From Siphlonurus alternatus (Eukaryota > Arthropoda > Insecta > Ephemeroptera > Siphlonuridae), in the NCBI GenBank assembly GCA_949825025.1, contig OX463780.1:31724979-31788978 (forward strand): a stretch of 64,000 nt of DNA. Direction: 5' to 3'. The notes beneath the pieces were generated by a model. The model was not told the origin of the DNA and did not search any database. It was given only the letters and a program-made list of their open reading frames with translations. Position 1 is the first letter of the stretch, and each line of letters starts with the position of its first letter. Shown in pieces: positions 35,801-45,951 of this stretch. Position numbers and translations under genes: made by a program.

Positions 35801-38200
35801 TGTGCCACAGCTGGTCTCGCACGCTGAACCACATCAGCCTGGGGGAGGAGCTGGCGAACCTGCAGCTCGGCAGCAAGATGAGGGACAAGGACCGCAACAC
35901 CGTCAAGGAGAAGTTTGCCGTGAGTAGTCTCCCCTCAGTTGTTTTTCATTTCAACGTGAATTTTAACTAGTACTGTACCCTGCCTGCTTCTTTTGTCTGG
36001 ATGGAAGTCTTTCAAATCTCCATCAGTTCATAAAAATTTCACAGCTGAACATTTTATAAGGAAATAAGAAGTGTACATACAGTATGATTTAATGTAATTT
36101 TATAGTTTATAGTTATTTTTTATGTTATAATAACAGCCATTATCATCAGAATAAAATAGTTTGTGTTATCTATTGTCTTTAATTTTAGTGCAGATATATA
36201 TTTTATGGTTTAATAATTATTTTTAATATTTTCTTTTTAATGAAATATTTTAATCTGTGCCTTTTTTCCTGAGCTATGTAAGATTAATGAGTCTTTTTTT
36301 AGACTGTGAACTGTTTATATTCATTTTGAATATTATGTTAATATATAACATCCATTTACTCCATTTTACTTTTTTTTCCCCCTTCTTAAAAAGAAAAAAA
36401 AAATACTATTTTGGACATTAATGTTAACTCATAATTATAATCATAAGAGAAAAACTGACACAAGAGTCAGAAAATATTATGTTATATCATGTTAAACAAA
36501 ATATAAAAAAATAATATTCTGAGACTTCTAAGATGTCACTCTTGATGCTTTGAAAAGGTGTAATAGAGTTTCAACGTACAACTTTGCCTCCATATTCTCT
36601 CAAGAGTAATTAGGCTATGGGGAGAGATAGTTTGGGTACATCAGATTTGTTGGTATACTTGGTAATTAATTACACTCATTAAGTCTAATAAATAAACTTG
36701 TTGACACAATTTTTATTATTTTACAAATTTATTTGATATTAATTATTTTTAACTTTTTTTTTTAAGCAATAATTCTTAATGTAAAAATTAAAAATAAATG
36801 TAATTCTAGTTGTCTTTATTGAGTTTATTTAAAAGAACATTGAAGACTGACATCAAACAAACTTGTGTGAGTCATTAACTGAAGCCAAATAAAGTGCCAT
36901 TGAAACCCCATAGTGAATCATGACTCACGATGCTTTCGATGGCATAATTGAACACTATAATACAGTTGTAATTAAATTTGGTTAATTGCTATTGATTAAA
37001 AATAGCTTATAAATGCAAAACTGGTCCCTTTGTCTCTTTTAAAGTATTGCAAAAATAAATCAATAGCCAGTTAGTATCATATAATACTATATTTTTATCT
37101 CTTTAAATGTGTAAATTAAGCTTATTACAAAATTTAAGAAAAAAGTGGCACCTGCCAATAACATCAAGATATTAAAAATATAAAAAAAATCAAATTAATA
37201 ATTATTAGAAAATATATTAAAAAAATAGACAGTGTGTAAACAAAAAAAAATGATAAGAAAACGCTTTGATTTTTATATCTTCCTTAGACATCATCAACAA
37301 GCCTACAGGTACGATGATTGTTTGTTGCAGGGTTTCAACAAGGAATTATTGTTTGTTGCAGGGTTTCAACAAGGACATCGAGGAGATGTCGCGGCAGCAG
37401 CGAGGGTTCTCCATTCCTGACAAGGAGCTGCGGCAGTCACTCATCAAAGACAACAAGGAGCTCATTCTGCCCAAGTACAAAACCTTCTACAGCAAGTGAG
37501 TGCCTTCTCACTGTCATTGCATGAGAAGTATTTATGTATTCTTTATTATGAATTGCCCTCTCCCTCAAACTTAATGAAATTGAATAGAAAAAAAACATCT
37601 GCATGCACCATCTTTAGTCAATATTGAAAGAAATAAGGCATGTCAATAAAATAATAAATCAATAAATTACAATTTAAACTGTATACATTCAATAGCTCTC
37701 AATAGTGTCAAAAAATGAAAATAATTGATAGTATTTTTTTTACCAGTATTTTTTATAGAATTTGAATTTGAGTGCCTAGAGACACTTTTTATGTAAAAAT
37801 TATTTGAAACCAAGAAAGTCATACACTGTATTCAAACTACAATTGACAATATGAGAGCAAAATTGATACCATCTCACTCAATACACTTGTTACTTACTAT
37901 ATACATTGATAGCAAATATGGAAGCATCTTCCAATATATCCCATATATCGTCCCTCATCTGTATGAGCTATCTGCTTTCCCTGAAAACTCATAATTGCAC
38001 TCCCCTGATATAACAGGTAGCTCATTATTCTGGATGAGGGACGATATTTTCTGTATGAACCAGTAATACCAATCTAAATGTTTCTGACTGTCTGCAGGTA
38101 CAGCCACCTGCCGTTCACGAAGAATAAAGAAAAGTACATCAAGTACACGCCCCAGCAGATCCAAGAGCTCATTGACAAGTTCTTTGACGTGGCTGCATAG
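29795..38200 (+). CDS. Exo70: Exo70, exocyst complex component 7 (complete, 13 exons)
   Basis: Subunit of the octameric exocyst that tethers secretory vesicles to the plasma membrane; Exo70 binds PI(4,5)P2 and Rho-family GTPases. Exons (start-end): 29795-29845, 29913-30078, 30243-30451, 31358-31475, 31782-32014, 32368-32432, 32773-32873, 33216-33580, 34190-34427, 34911-35127, 35811-35919, 37362-37495, 38098-38200. They total 2109 nt, or 702 residues plus TAG, in line with the family (about 650-700). Phases agree at every junction. Landmarks are an N-terminal coiled-coil (about 5-80), LERTL/DHVI-like region (73-80), VVFPILKHL, DGTVHELTSN (459-468) and the C-terminal KYIK (Lys681, Lys684) that matches the lysines needed for lipid binding in mammalian Exo70. 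The start is supported by an in-frame TAA at 29780-29782. The linker 260-314 is poorly conserved, as expected. Intron 4 is GC-AG, and the last-but-one acceptor is duplicated. Confidence 0.97.
29913..30078 (+). CDS. Exo70: Exo70 exon 2
   Basis: Residues 18-72 plus one base. It encodes the amphipathic coiled-coil start (ILSSFDHRLARLEETILPVY), which aligns with the mammalian ILSSFESRL...IIPV block. The acceptor is TTTTAG and the donor AAA|GTATCC, a weak match; phase 1. Confidence 0.93.
30243..30451 (+). CDS. Exo70: Exo70 exon 3
   Basis: Residues 73-142, from NVERTLIALDHVIGFYSV to QSVELENV. It aligns with NVEKTLSCLDHVISYYHV of mammals. From here on third codon positions are GC-rich, unlike exons 1-2. 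Donor GTG|GTATGC, phase 0. Confidence 0.95.
30452..31357 (+). other. Exo70 intron 3
   Basis: 906 nt, AT-rich. A CAATAAAAACTTTAATAA stretch near 31143-31160 could be an old retroposed 3' end. TACTGTAC-type palindromes recur here and in neighbouring introns. No internal gene was seen. Confidence 0.7.
31358..31475 (+). CDS. Exo70: Exo70 exon 4, followed by a GC-AG intron
   Basis: Residues 143-181 plus one base, including LLKYSKPVPPIVLLDVV. The junction that keeps frame and similarity is GGAAG|GCAAGT, a GC donor with otherwise ideal consensus. It joins to CCACAG|AGGGCTCC (31782) in phase 1. Confidence 0.9.
31476..31481 (+). promoter_or_regulatory. GC-type 5' splice site of Exo70 intron 4
   Basis: AAG|GCAAGT is the classical minor GC-AG donor, where strong complementarity to U1 at the other positions compensates for the C. 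It is required to join exons 4 and 5 in frame. Confidence 0.8.
31782..32014 (+). CDS. Exo70: Exo70 exon 5
   Basis: Residues 182-259. It contains SELVRMADWLILHDRNDYMT and VYARIRATVLLKSL, matching the conserved RISRWLVE...DFMNVYYQIRSSQL region. It ends in a Ser/Gly-rich linker (SASGGSLQGGSSSPVP). Donor CCA|GTGAGT, phase 0. Confidence 0.95.
32368..32432 (+). CDS. Exo70: Exo70 exon 6
   Basis: Residues 260-280 plus two bases. This is the basic linker RPKFQNRNETPGKRASRRLQ, low in conservation and alternatively spliced in vertebrates. Acceptor TTTCAG, donor GC|GTGAGT, phase 2. Confidence 0.88.
32625..32649 (+). mobile_element. Poly(A) tract with upstream polyadenylation-like signal in Exo70 intron 6
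   Basis: A 25-A run directly follows CCTGGAATA, and about 130 bp upstream are GC-richer than the intron average. It looks like a retroposed transcript tail on the plus strand, but the 5' end and target duplications are not resolved. Confidence 0.3.
32773..32873 (+). CDS. Exo70: Exo70 exon 7
   Basis: Residues 281-314 plus one base: FEKKANKMLMKASQTLEQST and then LQLGPRRSGVNL. It corresponds to the IRKAQNLLKQYS region of vertebrate isoforms. Acceptor TTTCAG, donor TTGG|GTGAAT, phase 1. Confidence 0.88.
33216..33580 (+). CDS. Exo70: Exo70 exon 8
   Basis: Residues 315-436, the largest exon. It includes MENYLVCVMALQRLLQSERS, AGIIP and FAAVLVVFPILKHL, core helices of the exocyst Exo70 domain. Acceptor CCACAG; the next in-line AG two bases downstream would break the frame. 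Donor ACG|GTGAGC, phase 0. Confidence 0.96.
33581..34189 (+). other. Exo70 intron 8
   Basis: 609 nt of AT-rich intron. Nothing beyond splice signals was recognised. Confidence 0.85.
34190..34427 (+). CDS. Exo70: Exo70 exon 9
   Basis: Residues 437-515 plus one base. It holds GAKALEEF and the family signature DGTVHELTSN (459-468), followed by LMFLEQLTDYTDT. Acceptor GCTGCAG, donor ATCA|GTGAGT, phase 1. Confidence 0.96.
34571..34681 (+). repeat. Near-perfect long hairpin in Exo70 intron 9
   Basis: Two arms of about 53 nt (34571-34624 and 34629-34681) differ by one substitution and two 2-nt indels, with a loop of only a few bases. The left arm starts AAAGAAGATAGAAACACATA and the right arm ends with its reverse complement. 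In the pre-mRNA this would form a stem of about 50 bp. A 21-T run lies just upstream (34545-34565). Confidence 0.9.
34911..35127 (+). CDS. Exo70: Exo70 exon 10
   Basis: Residues 516-587 plus two bases: KKVLAQLNLTLVSKSEAY and then FRLNNSQHVLSALQRSGL, matching KVLGNLQLNLLSKSKVY...FLHNNYNYILKSLEKSEL in mammals. Donor CAG|GTACAG, phase 2. Confidence 0.95.
35128..35810 (+). other. Exo70 intron 10
   Basis: 683 nt, AT-rich. No internal feature was recognised. Confidence 0.85.
35811..35919 (+). CDS. Exo70: Exo70 exon 11
   Basis: Residues 588-624: SWSRTLNHISLGEELANLQL and then KMRDKDRNTVKEKFA, matching SWLKVTDYI...KLRDKERQIIKERFK. Acceptor GCCACAG, donor GCC|GTGAGT, phase 0. Confidence 0.95.
35920..37361 (+). 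other. Exo70 intron 11
   Basis: 1442 nt, the longest Exo70 intron. It is AT-rich and ends in the tandemly duplicated acceptor region. Confidence 0.85.
37317..37375 (+). repeat. Tandem duplication across the Exo70 exon 12 acceptor
   Basis: Twenty-eight identical bases occur at 37317-37344 and 37348-37375 (period 31). Each includes TTTGTTGCAG|GGTTTCAACA, that is, the 3' splice site plus the first four codons of exon 12. Confidence 0.95.
37362..37495 (+). CDS. Exo70: Exo70 exon 12, downstream of a duplicated acceptor
   Basis: Residues 625-668 plus two bases: GFNKDIEEMSRQQRGFSIPD and then LRQSLIKDNKELILPKYKTF. The functional acceptor must be the second of two copies (AG at 37360-37361). Using the first (37329-37330) adds 31 nt and shifts the frame. 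Donor AGCAA|GTGAGT, phase 2. Confidence 0.94.
37496..38097 (+). other. Exo70 intron 12 with inverted repeat
   Basis: 602 nt. TATCGTCCCTCATC (37946-37959) pairs with GATGAGGGACGATA (38033-38046), and an inner ATGAGCTA/TAGCTCAT pair extends the foldback. It resembles a small decayed MITE close to the acceptor. Confidence 0.65.
38098..38200 (+). CDS. Exo70: Exo70 exon 13 and stop
   Basis: Residues 669-702: YSHLPFTKNKEKYIKY and then LIDKFFDVAA, followed by TAG. It contains the phosphoinositide-binding KYIK (Lys681, Lys684). Acceptor GTCTGCAG. Confidence 0.95.
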
Positions 38201-38358
38201 AAAGAAGTAGCTGCGTCCAAGGTGTTTTAGAAACTTTTCAGCCAAAAAGAGAAACATTTTCTCGTGTCTAGTGAGAAATTTAATGGTATGGTCACTCGAT
38301 TTTGTTTCTTTTCAGCTTCTAAATTATCTACATAACTAGTTATTTATTTTGAAATTTA

Positions 38359-38364
38359 AATAAA
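38359..38364 (+). terminator. Candidate Exo70 polyadenylation signal
   Basis: AATAAA lies 159 nt after the stop codon. A second AATAAA is at 38435-38440. Either could define the 3' end; the first gives a 3' UTR of about 180 nt. Confidence 0.5.
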
Positions 38365-39814
38365 AATACTAAGTTTGATATGTACCAATATTTTTCTGGG
38401 TAAAGTTTTCAAACTGTACTTCATAAACGCCTCAAATAAATTTCATTTTCATCTTATTTTTTTTATGTTTTTAAATTTATTTTTGATCATTCCATGGGCT
38501 TTTGTCTTCTCCCTCCACCCTCTTCCTCCCCACCCTCTTTCATCTTTAAAAAGAATTTATAGAGTAAAAAAAAAAAAAATTAAATTTAGTGTATTTAAAT
38601 ATTTATTGGAACATAATTTTATCCACAAAGTGTATTATCTTTTATATAGATCTAATTATTCGTATGAGACTGTTAGGGGAAAAAAATACAGAAAACAAAA
38701 TTTGCAACCTTATCTAATATCTTGGTATGTACTAGTTATGTAATTTTTGAACTAAGGGAAAAATTAATAATTGTTAATCTTTAAATTAATTTTGTAAAAG
38801 AATCATGTGCCTCTAAAATTTGTTATTAAAATTTGCGAGCTTTGCTTTAAACGTAAAATAAAAATAATTGTTATAAAATTGTTATCTAGCAAATAAGATG
38901 TGTATAAAAAAAAATAAAACTTTATTTAAAAAAATAGATTACTTCGTTTTTTATAAAATAATAAGATGTACCTTAATTTTAGTTTATTTGTAAACTAAAT
39001 CTTTGTTGATAAATTTTTCCATCTTGTGCATTTCTCACTTATTTTGTTATATATTACTTACTGTTTCATAAAAACATAATATATTATTATTGCTGGTTGT
39101 TGGTTGAGTTTCAAAGAACTTGTAAAATATATATCAATTTCTGTAGCATGTTTGTTTTTTCTACTGATTTTTTTCGTAATGCTTTAAGAATTTAAATGTG
39201 ACTCAATGAATAGTGCTTAAATCAATGCTAGAATCAATTTTTTTATGCATAAAAATGTTTTTAATTATGTAAATATCAATCATAATAATTGCCGAATAAT
39301 TAATTTCAATATATTTATTAATGTAAACAAAATAGGTGGATTAAATTAAAATTATTTCACTTTCGGTGAAGTAGTATGTCTTATAAATCCAACAAAACTG
39401 CTTATTCGTTAAATTTTTTGACTAGCACGTGAACCATATATTTATATATGTAGTATATTTTCTATATTATACCGTAAAAGTATAAAGTATAATAGCAGTC
39501 TGTTTTTTGTTTTTGTTTTTTTTCCCCATTTTAATTATAAACCTCAATCAGTAAAAGAAATTTCATATTCATATTTAAAAAAAAAAAAAAAAAAAATCTA
39601 TTTATAGAAAGACAAAGAATGCAATTATATTTTACAAGAAATAACATGCAAAATTATTCCAGTTCTATAATTGTTCTGTATATAAGACTATATACCTTGG
39701 TTGGATTTTTTTTTATATATCAAGACGGGTGGTTAAATGGAAACAAAAAGAGACATCCTTATTTTTCCTTTACTTTATCAAGGCCTCGACTAAATTAATG
39801 CGGTTGCTGAAATG

Positions 39815-39842
39815 AAAAAAAAAAAAAAAAAAAAAAAAAAAA
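39815..39842. repeat. Poly(A) tract, 28 nt
   Basis: An uninterrupted A run. It could be a retroposon tail, but no body was identified. Confidence 0.9.
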
Positions 39843-41793
39843 GGAAAAAGTATAATAAATAAGATTCTAAAAGAGAAAATTAATGAAGGTATATATATAA
39901 ATATATATGAATATTACGTAACTTGTATCGTAGTGTAATTGCATTACTATGTATAAGAAAAAAAAAATTACCGTTTGAGTTGAATATTCCTTAAGGAAAA
40001 ATAACGTAATAAGGGAAAAATAATTGAAGCGTGAATATTGTAAATCAATATTTATAGAAATTTCTTTATATAATATGATGCAATGCTTTTTTAAATTGCA
40101 AATTCTGCTTCGCTATGCATTTAAATTTTATGGCATTAAAACTTGTACTTTTTATGTGCAAAAGTAATTTAAATATATTAATATAAGTTCTATATTAAAT
40201 TTATATAAGATAAGTTGAAAGTTTATTACTGCATGCATGGCTTTATATTAATAATTTTCCATACAATTAATAGCACTCGCAGAAATTTAATAGCTGCAGC
40301 ATGTAAATATTACTTGCGATTATTATGCATAAAATATGTTACAGCAAAGAGATTAAAAAATTAAATTTCTTAAATAAGTAATTACGATCTCTCACAAGTA
40401 GGAGGTGTATAGACAGGGGATGGTTTTCGGAGATGGAACCTCATCCCCGCCCCCTCCAGCCATATACCCGGCGTTGAGAGACTGTGAGCAGAGGAAAATT
40501 ACACATACACATATGAAGTGGGTATTAAGTCGATAATATATTATCCTCAACACACCACCCTACGACTTAATTAATTGTTGAGCATTTTCTGGTCACTCCA
40601 CATGCACTCCTCATAAAAAGAGCATGTATATTATATTGTATATTTTAGGATTTTGTTATTTTGTATGCATTTAAATTAAAGGGCTAAGTTTTGCACTTAA
40701 ATGAAATAAATTCAGTTATAGTGACTATATAATATACTCAAATGCAAAGATAAGGGTATGCAGGTAATAATTAGCACGTGTATAAACATTATAGCACCTA
40801 AAATTAAAAAAAAATATATATAATGAGATAAATCATATTGTTTCAAAAATGATTAATGTTAAAACCACAAAAGTTAAAATTAAAATAATTTCTGATATCT
40901 CAATTAAAATTTATTTTTAATATTTTGCCTGTACGATTAATTTAATTTATCTTCTAGTACTATAATATAACTTGTATATAATTGAAAATTATGGTTGACA
41001 AAATTACACCATCGATGAGCTAGTATATATAAAAATAATAGTATAATAACACACTTATATAACCAAATTAAGAGCCGTTACAATAAACAATAACGTTGTC
41101 AATATTAATTATTGTACCAAATAAACAAAACAAACAAACAAAAAATAATAACGACATTTTTTTTATGTTACAACGCAACAGGTAGATGTAATATGAGAAT
41201 TCTACGCACTTTTTAAGCACTTTGTATTTACAAGGTAAAATATAATGACACCTTCATCATAGACGCTGTTGAATATTTATATAGTCAAAACCATCAAAGT
41301 AGAGTGTTTCTCTTTATATTATACGCAGGAAATATTGAAAAATTATGTAAATTATAGTCGTATTATACATATTTTTCTTTAATTCAAAGAGATTTTATTA
41401 ACAAAAATGAGGTCATATTGTAATTTAACCTTAGCGTGCGTTAACTTACAAAAAATTAAAATAATAAAAAAAAAAAAAAAAAATAAAATAAAAATGTTAA
41501 TCCTAGCTTTCATAACCAAGCGACGTGTTTTATGTTAGTTACGCTAGGGAAATCCTCTCATGTAGCCTTTCTTTTAACTCTATGAGTCTTTGTCGCGTAT
41601 TCTCATTCGCGCTTTTCCTGCGGCGTTTTATATACGCGGTAGTCAAGCACACAACTCGCTCCACCAGACGTTAAAAATTGTCGTAGACAATAGCTACACG
41701 TACAATGTAACTTCATTTCTCTTTTGTTTGAATTTGAAATAAAATAAAATTTGATGAATACAAGAAATTGTTCTTAATAAAAATTTCAACCTC

Positions 41794-41794
<1 letters not shown>

Positions 41795-41836
<42 letters not shown>
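41795..41836. repeat. Poly(T) tract, 42 nt
   Basis: The longest homopolymer in the window. It is poly(A) on the minus strand and is a candidate retroposon tail in that orientation. Confidence 0.9.
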
Positions 41837-41841
<5 letters not shown>

Positions 41842-42170
41842 GCAAGGAAAAAGTGTTCAAATGTGTTCAAATGTTTTATATTTGAATTGCCTCTTAACTG
41901 GAAATTTTTAACTGGTACTTTATAATATGTTTTATTTTTATACATATATAAGAGAGTTAGGGCCGGTAGGGCTAGTACATGTATATTATATAGAGAGCTA
42001 TATACACGAGCATTTTAATGCAATGTCTCTCTAAATTATACAAAGTTACACGATTATTTTAAAATAAAATTATCAATAACAGTCACAGAGTCCAAAATAG
42101 TTGAGATTAATCTGAATAAAAATCGATCATTCGCAATGTGCAATATATTATATATTTATATTACAGGGAT

Positions 42171-42458
42171 ACACTCCTAAATAGGAGCTCATATGAGTTT
42201 GAAGAGGCTTGGGTAATGATAGGAAAAAGGGAGGAAAATGGTGCCACGGCCTGATGTTACGCGTCCAAGCATTCGCTGAGATGAGATGAGACTGAGTCAA
42301 CTCAGAACCTCAGTCATTCAGGACTAACACTTCTACTTTTTATCAATGACCCAATGCCTCGTCAACCGCACACAAGTGCATTTTTACTGCATCCACCCAG
42401 TGGAAAGCGAGATGAGTGTACTGGACGAAGCAACGTAATTTTTACTTAAAATTGCTAC
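42171..42458 (-). other. Possible body of the 5S-derived SINE
   Basis: GC-richer than its surroundings and directly downstream (minus strand) of the 5S-like head. It contains short repeats of CTCAT/GATGA and ends in AT-rich DNA near 42170. Assigning it to the same element is inference. Confidence 0.35.
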
Positions 42459-42546
42459 TCTCACCAATCCAAGTACTAACCACGCTCGACGTTGCTTGAC
42501 TTCGGTGATCTAGCGAGAACCAGTCAACACTACGCTCAACCTTGTG
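42459..42546 (-). mobile_element. 5S rRNA-derived sequence (SINE3-type head or 5S pseudogene)
   Basis: Read on the minus strand, this contains GGTTCTCGCTAGATCACCGA, AAGTCAAGCAACGTCGAGCG and TGGTTAGTACTTGGATTGGT. These are collinear with the central part of eukaryotic 5S rRNA, which has GGTTCTCGTCCGATCACCGA, AAGTTAAGCAACATCGGGCG and CGGTTAGTACTTGGATGGGT. This spans the A box, intermediate element and C box of the internal RNA polymerase III promoter. Similarity fades before the 5S 5' end and stops abruptly after the C box. There a non-5S body (down to about 42180) begins instead of the 5S 3' stem. That structure fits a 5S-derived SINE better than a functional 5S gene. Element limits are not defined. 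Confidence 0.75.
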
Positions 42547-45500
42547 TGTTTTTTTAGGTAAAGGTAATTAAATTTATAGGCAGTTATGCATTAAATATAT
42601 AACATAATATATATCCATGTGCATCTAATTGTAGGTTCCATGAACAATTTACAAAGGTAATATACTATCATTAACTCGATGATCATCTAACAAAGAAGCA
42701 TATCAATCATCAGGACAATTTACTTGGGTCACAGTACATTATTTATATATTATATTTTGTGAAGATAAGTCATGCATGATCCATGCAGGTAATGGAAAAG
42801 GCCAGTTTCGCTATCTTATCTCACAGTATATAAGAACATCCACCAAAAAATACATTACCATCACCAATCGCTATCATAATATCATTCTTGTTTCAATGAG
42901 ATGAGGATTTTGTTTTTCTGTATATCCTCCCGCAAAAATTAACTAAGTCTGACTTCTCCTCCAGTTAAACTAATTAGAATCTTCTCATGTATTTTCCAGG
43001 AATGCTCATTAATATATTTTGTACACTCTATCAACATAAATTGTTATTATAGTAACAAAATCATTTTATTCTAAATTGCTGCTTTAAAATGAGATAAAAT
43101 ATCGTTTAAAAAAATCAAATAAATAGTAAAAGTAGGGTACGTATTTATCAAGGGTTGCGCCAGGCACCATAGTGAGGAGAATACCGCCTCTTCGTGAAGC
43201 TGGAGGTACTAACTCCTTGTCTGGGTCGGCGAATATAAATGAGAGGAGGGGCAGTCCTAGTCAAGAGTCTCTCAGACTAAGTCCTCGCGAACACGGTGAA
43301 TCCTCTCATCGCATACACTTTTTAAACTGGCTTAGAGCTTACACTTTACTTTAGGCTTGGTACTTTTATAGAAGAAAAATGTTTTTTTTTATCTTACTTT
43401 AGTAAAAAGTTTTTACATATTTTACTTTACCTTTTAAAACTTAATTTAAATAAAACGGTGATCAATTTACTTAAAATTTTATAAGAAAAAAAAATTGGTT
43501 ATACTTTTTCTCTGTTCAAATTTTATAAAGATTAAATTGATAAATCTACATTAATGTAAAGGTATGAGATCTGTGGATATCTGCAATAAAAACATCAATA
43601 GTCCCAAAATAGTCGAAAGTATTTTTGCGACTTCTAATTAGTATTATATTTTTTACAATATAAATTATTTTTATACGATAGTAAAAGTTATAATGTTAGT
43701 CTAAAATTAAATACTGTTATTTTATTTTTCCATATAATATATTATATTTCACGCTATAAGTGTTGTTTATACGTGAAAAATGGTTTCATTGGAACGTTTT
43801 ATTGCCACTTGATCAAAAATTGTGGTCAGTGATAAACAGACACTAGATATTACGGTCATTAGCTCGGTCAAAGGACCACAAGAAGCTGCAGATCGAGTCA
43901 CACATTGTAACACTTATTTATGTCACCCCCACACAACTCTGGCTTTGCCACAAATGCCATAAAGTACAATTTATTACATTGTTATATATGTAATAAAAAT
44001 TCTTGAAACTATAATTAATTATAATTTAAAGCAGAAAAAAATTGCTAATTTTAATTCTTAATTATACATAACAAAAATAAAAACAAATTTCCCTTGAAAT
44101 TCATTAATATAAATTATAATATATAAAATTATTAAAAGAAACCCTTACTGTATAAATTTCCATTACAAACATAAAACAAAGAGAGCCAAACAAAAAAACA
44201 GGACATTATGTTTTACTGTTGTTTTTGTATACATTTATCCAAAGTATTTTTACGCACCACGTTATTCTTTTTTGTTTGTTTTTAAATTAGACTCTGGTGA
44301 CAAAATTTACCTCCGTTCTCGCTTATAGTATAAAAGAAAAGAAGTTACGATGCGTGTCGGATTAAAGAACCGTGTTATATACATGTTATGTATATATTTT
44401 TTCGTTTTATTATAACGCCTGGGAAGGTAAGCAAACCCTACAGCATAGATGCTTGGCGGGTTGCATAAGCAAATGTCACCGCAGGGGCAACTTCTATCAG
44501 CAACACAATGATAGGAAGCGAATTCAAGCACTAACATCAATTTTATTTCTCTACTCCCCTACTTCACTCCCCACCCCTTAACGTTATATTTCCCACCGCC
44601 AACCAACTCACTTTCCATAACATTATATCGGGACTCAATTTACTAACATTCAAGTACAAAAACTACATAAAATGATAACACAATATTTTTATACAACTAA
44701 ATATCGAACTGTCATATTATTATTATCATAATATTTTTTTTCAATATACAACACTAAATGTATTGTATAGTGTTATTTTTAGTATAAGAAAATAAATAAT
44801 ATGATAAGGAAAATATATAATAAAATATGAAAATAAATATTACAAATCGTTTTAAAAATGTATTTTATACAGAATGGTATCCCGAAAAATTACTTCTTTA
44901 TCGAATGGATGCCTCAAAATATACACGTTAGAACATGACGTAGACGCTACTGCCATCTCTTGCAATGGCTAAGGAAGCAAGGAAGGATTTCTGTGGTGGC
45001 AATAGTACACTAAAATAATACATTATAAGTAGTTAATTTTATAGAATTAAGTTTTTGTACGAAACTAATAACTTTGTTAGATAAAAATTAGACTATTTTT
45101 TATTTTACAAATCAATGCTCTAAGAATTTTAAAAGGGTTTTTAATAATTAAATTAATGTGTATACGGTATACGAATTCTTCCTTAACTTTAACGTATTAA
45201 CGTACAAATATATCATGTAACAATCAGTATTACTTAATTGCACCTGTAAATTTTATATAATAATTTATAATTTTATAAAGTTATACTTTAATTAATATTT
45301 ACAAACAAACATTATTTTTCTGTATTATTTTTTTTACCATGTCATGTATAAATGCTATAAATAATGAAAGTGACGAAATTATATTTTCTCTATGTGATTT
45401 TTTTTTACTAAAGTTATAATTCTATTAACAGTTAATTAAAATTTACACAAATATATAATAAAACGATAAAAAAGGTATTGGGGAGTGCATAAAAGAATTA

Positions 45501-45836
45501 ATCAAGATATTACGATTTTCTTTCTTTCTTGCTTTTTTTTTTTTTAACAATTTTCAGGGTCTATAAATGATCCATTATATTAAATTTAAAAATTTAAAGT
45601 CACTAAATATTGTTGCGTTTTTAATTTTAAAGCCTGTCTTAAACCATACAAATCTTCTCATTTGATATGGTTGTATAATATATAGGATATTTAATTGGAA
45701 TTTTTATTGAGTTAGAACTAATGAATTGTAAGTAAAATTGTTGCAAAATGAAGCAAATAACATAAATACATTTTCTGAAAAAAATATATATATATGTATA
45801 TATTAATATATATATATATATATATATTATATATTC
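42547..45836. other. Intergenic DNA, no gene recognised
   Basis: Mostly AT-rich. A conspicuous GC-richer block at 43150-43320 contains TATAAA (43234-43239) followed by CAGTCCTAGTC about 20 bp on. It could be an isolated promoter or a repeat, but carries no recognisable protein. GC-richer patches also occur at 44410-44580 and 44930-45010. Confidence 0.4.
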
Positions 45837-45951
45837 ATAATAACGAGCAACCATAACGTAATATTTTATTATTATTTTTAACTATTTAATTTCAAATTTA
45901 GCCACATTTTCTTAAGAAATATATAATTACGTTATGGTTGCTCGTTATTAT
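45837..45951. repeat. Perfect 26-bp inverted repeat
   Basis: Arms 45837-45862 and 45926-45951 are exact reverse complements around the core AACGAGCAACCATAACGT. They are separated by 63 bp and preceded by a (TA)n tract. It is MITE-like, with no target duplication identified. Confidence 0.85.

Larger units (their letters stand above)
38441..42170. other. Intergenic AT-rich DNA, no gene recognised
   Basis: Very AT-rich with long homopolymers: A runs at 39577-39596 and 39815-39842, and a T run at 41795-41836. A GC-richer block at 40390-40500 and another at 41570-41690 (with a TTTATATACGCGG TATA-like sequence) have no recognised frame. Confidence 0.5.

Noticed and set aside
42459..42546. Functional 5S rRNA gene
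   Set aside because: The 5' and 3' ends of 5S rRNA that form helix I are missing, and there is no terminator T-run at the expected end.
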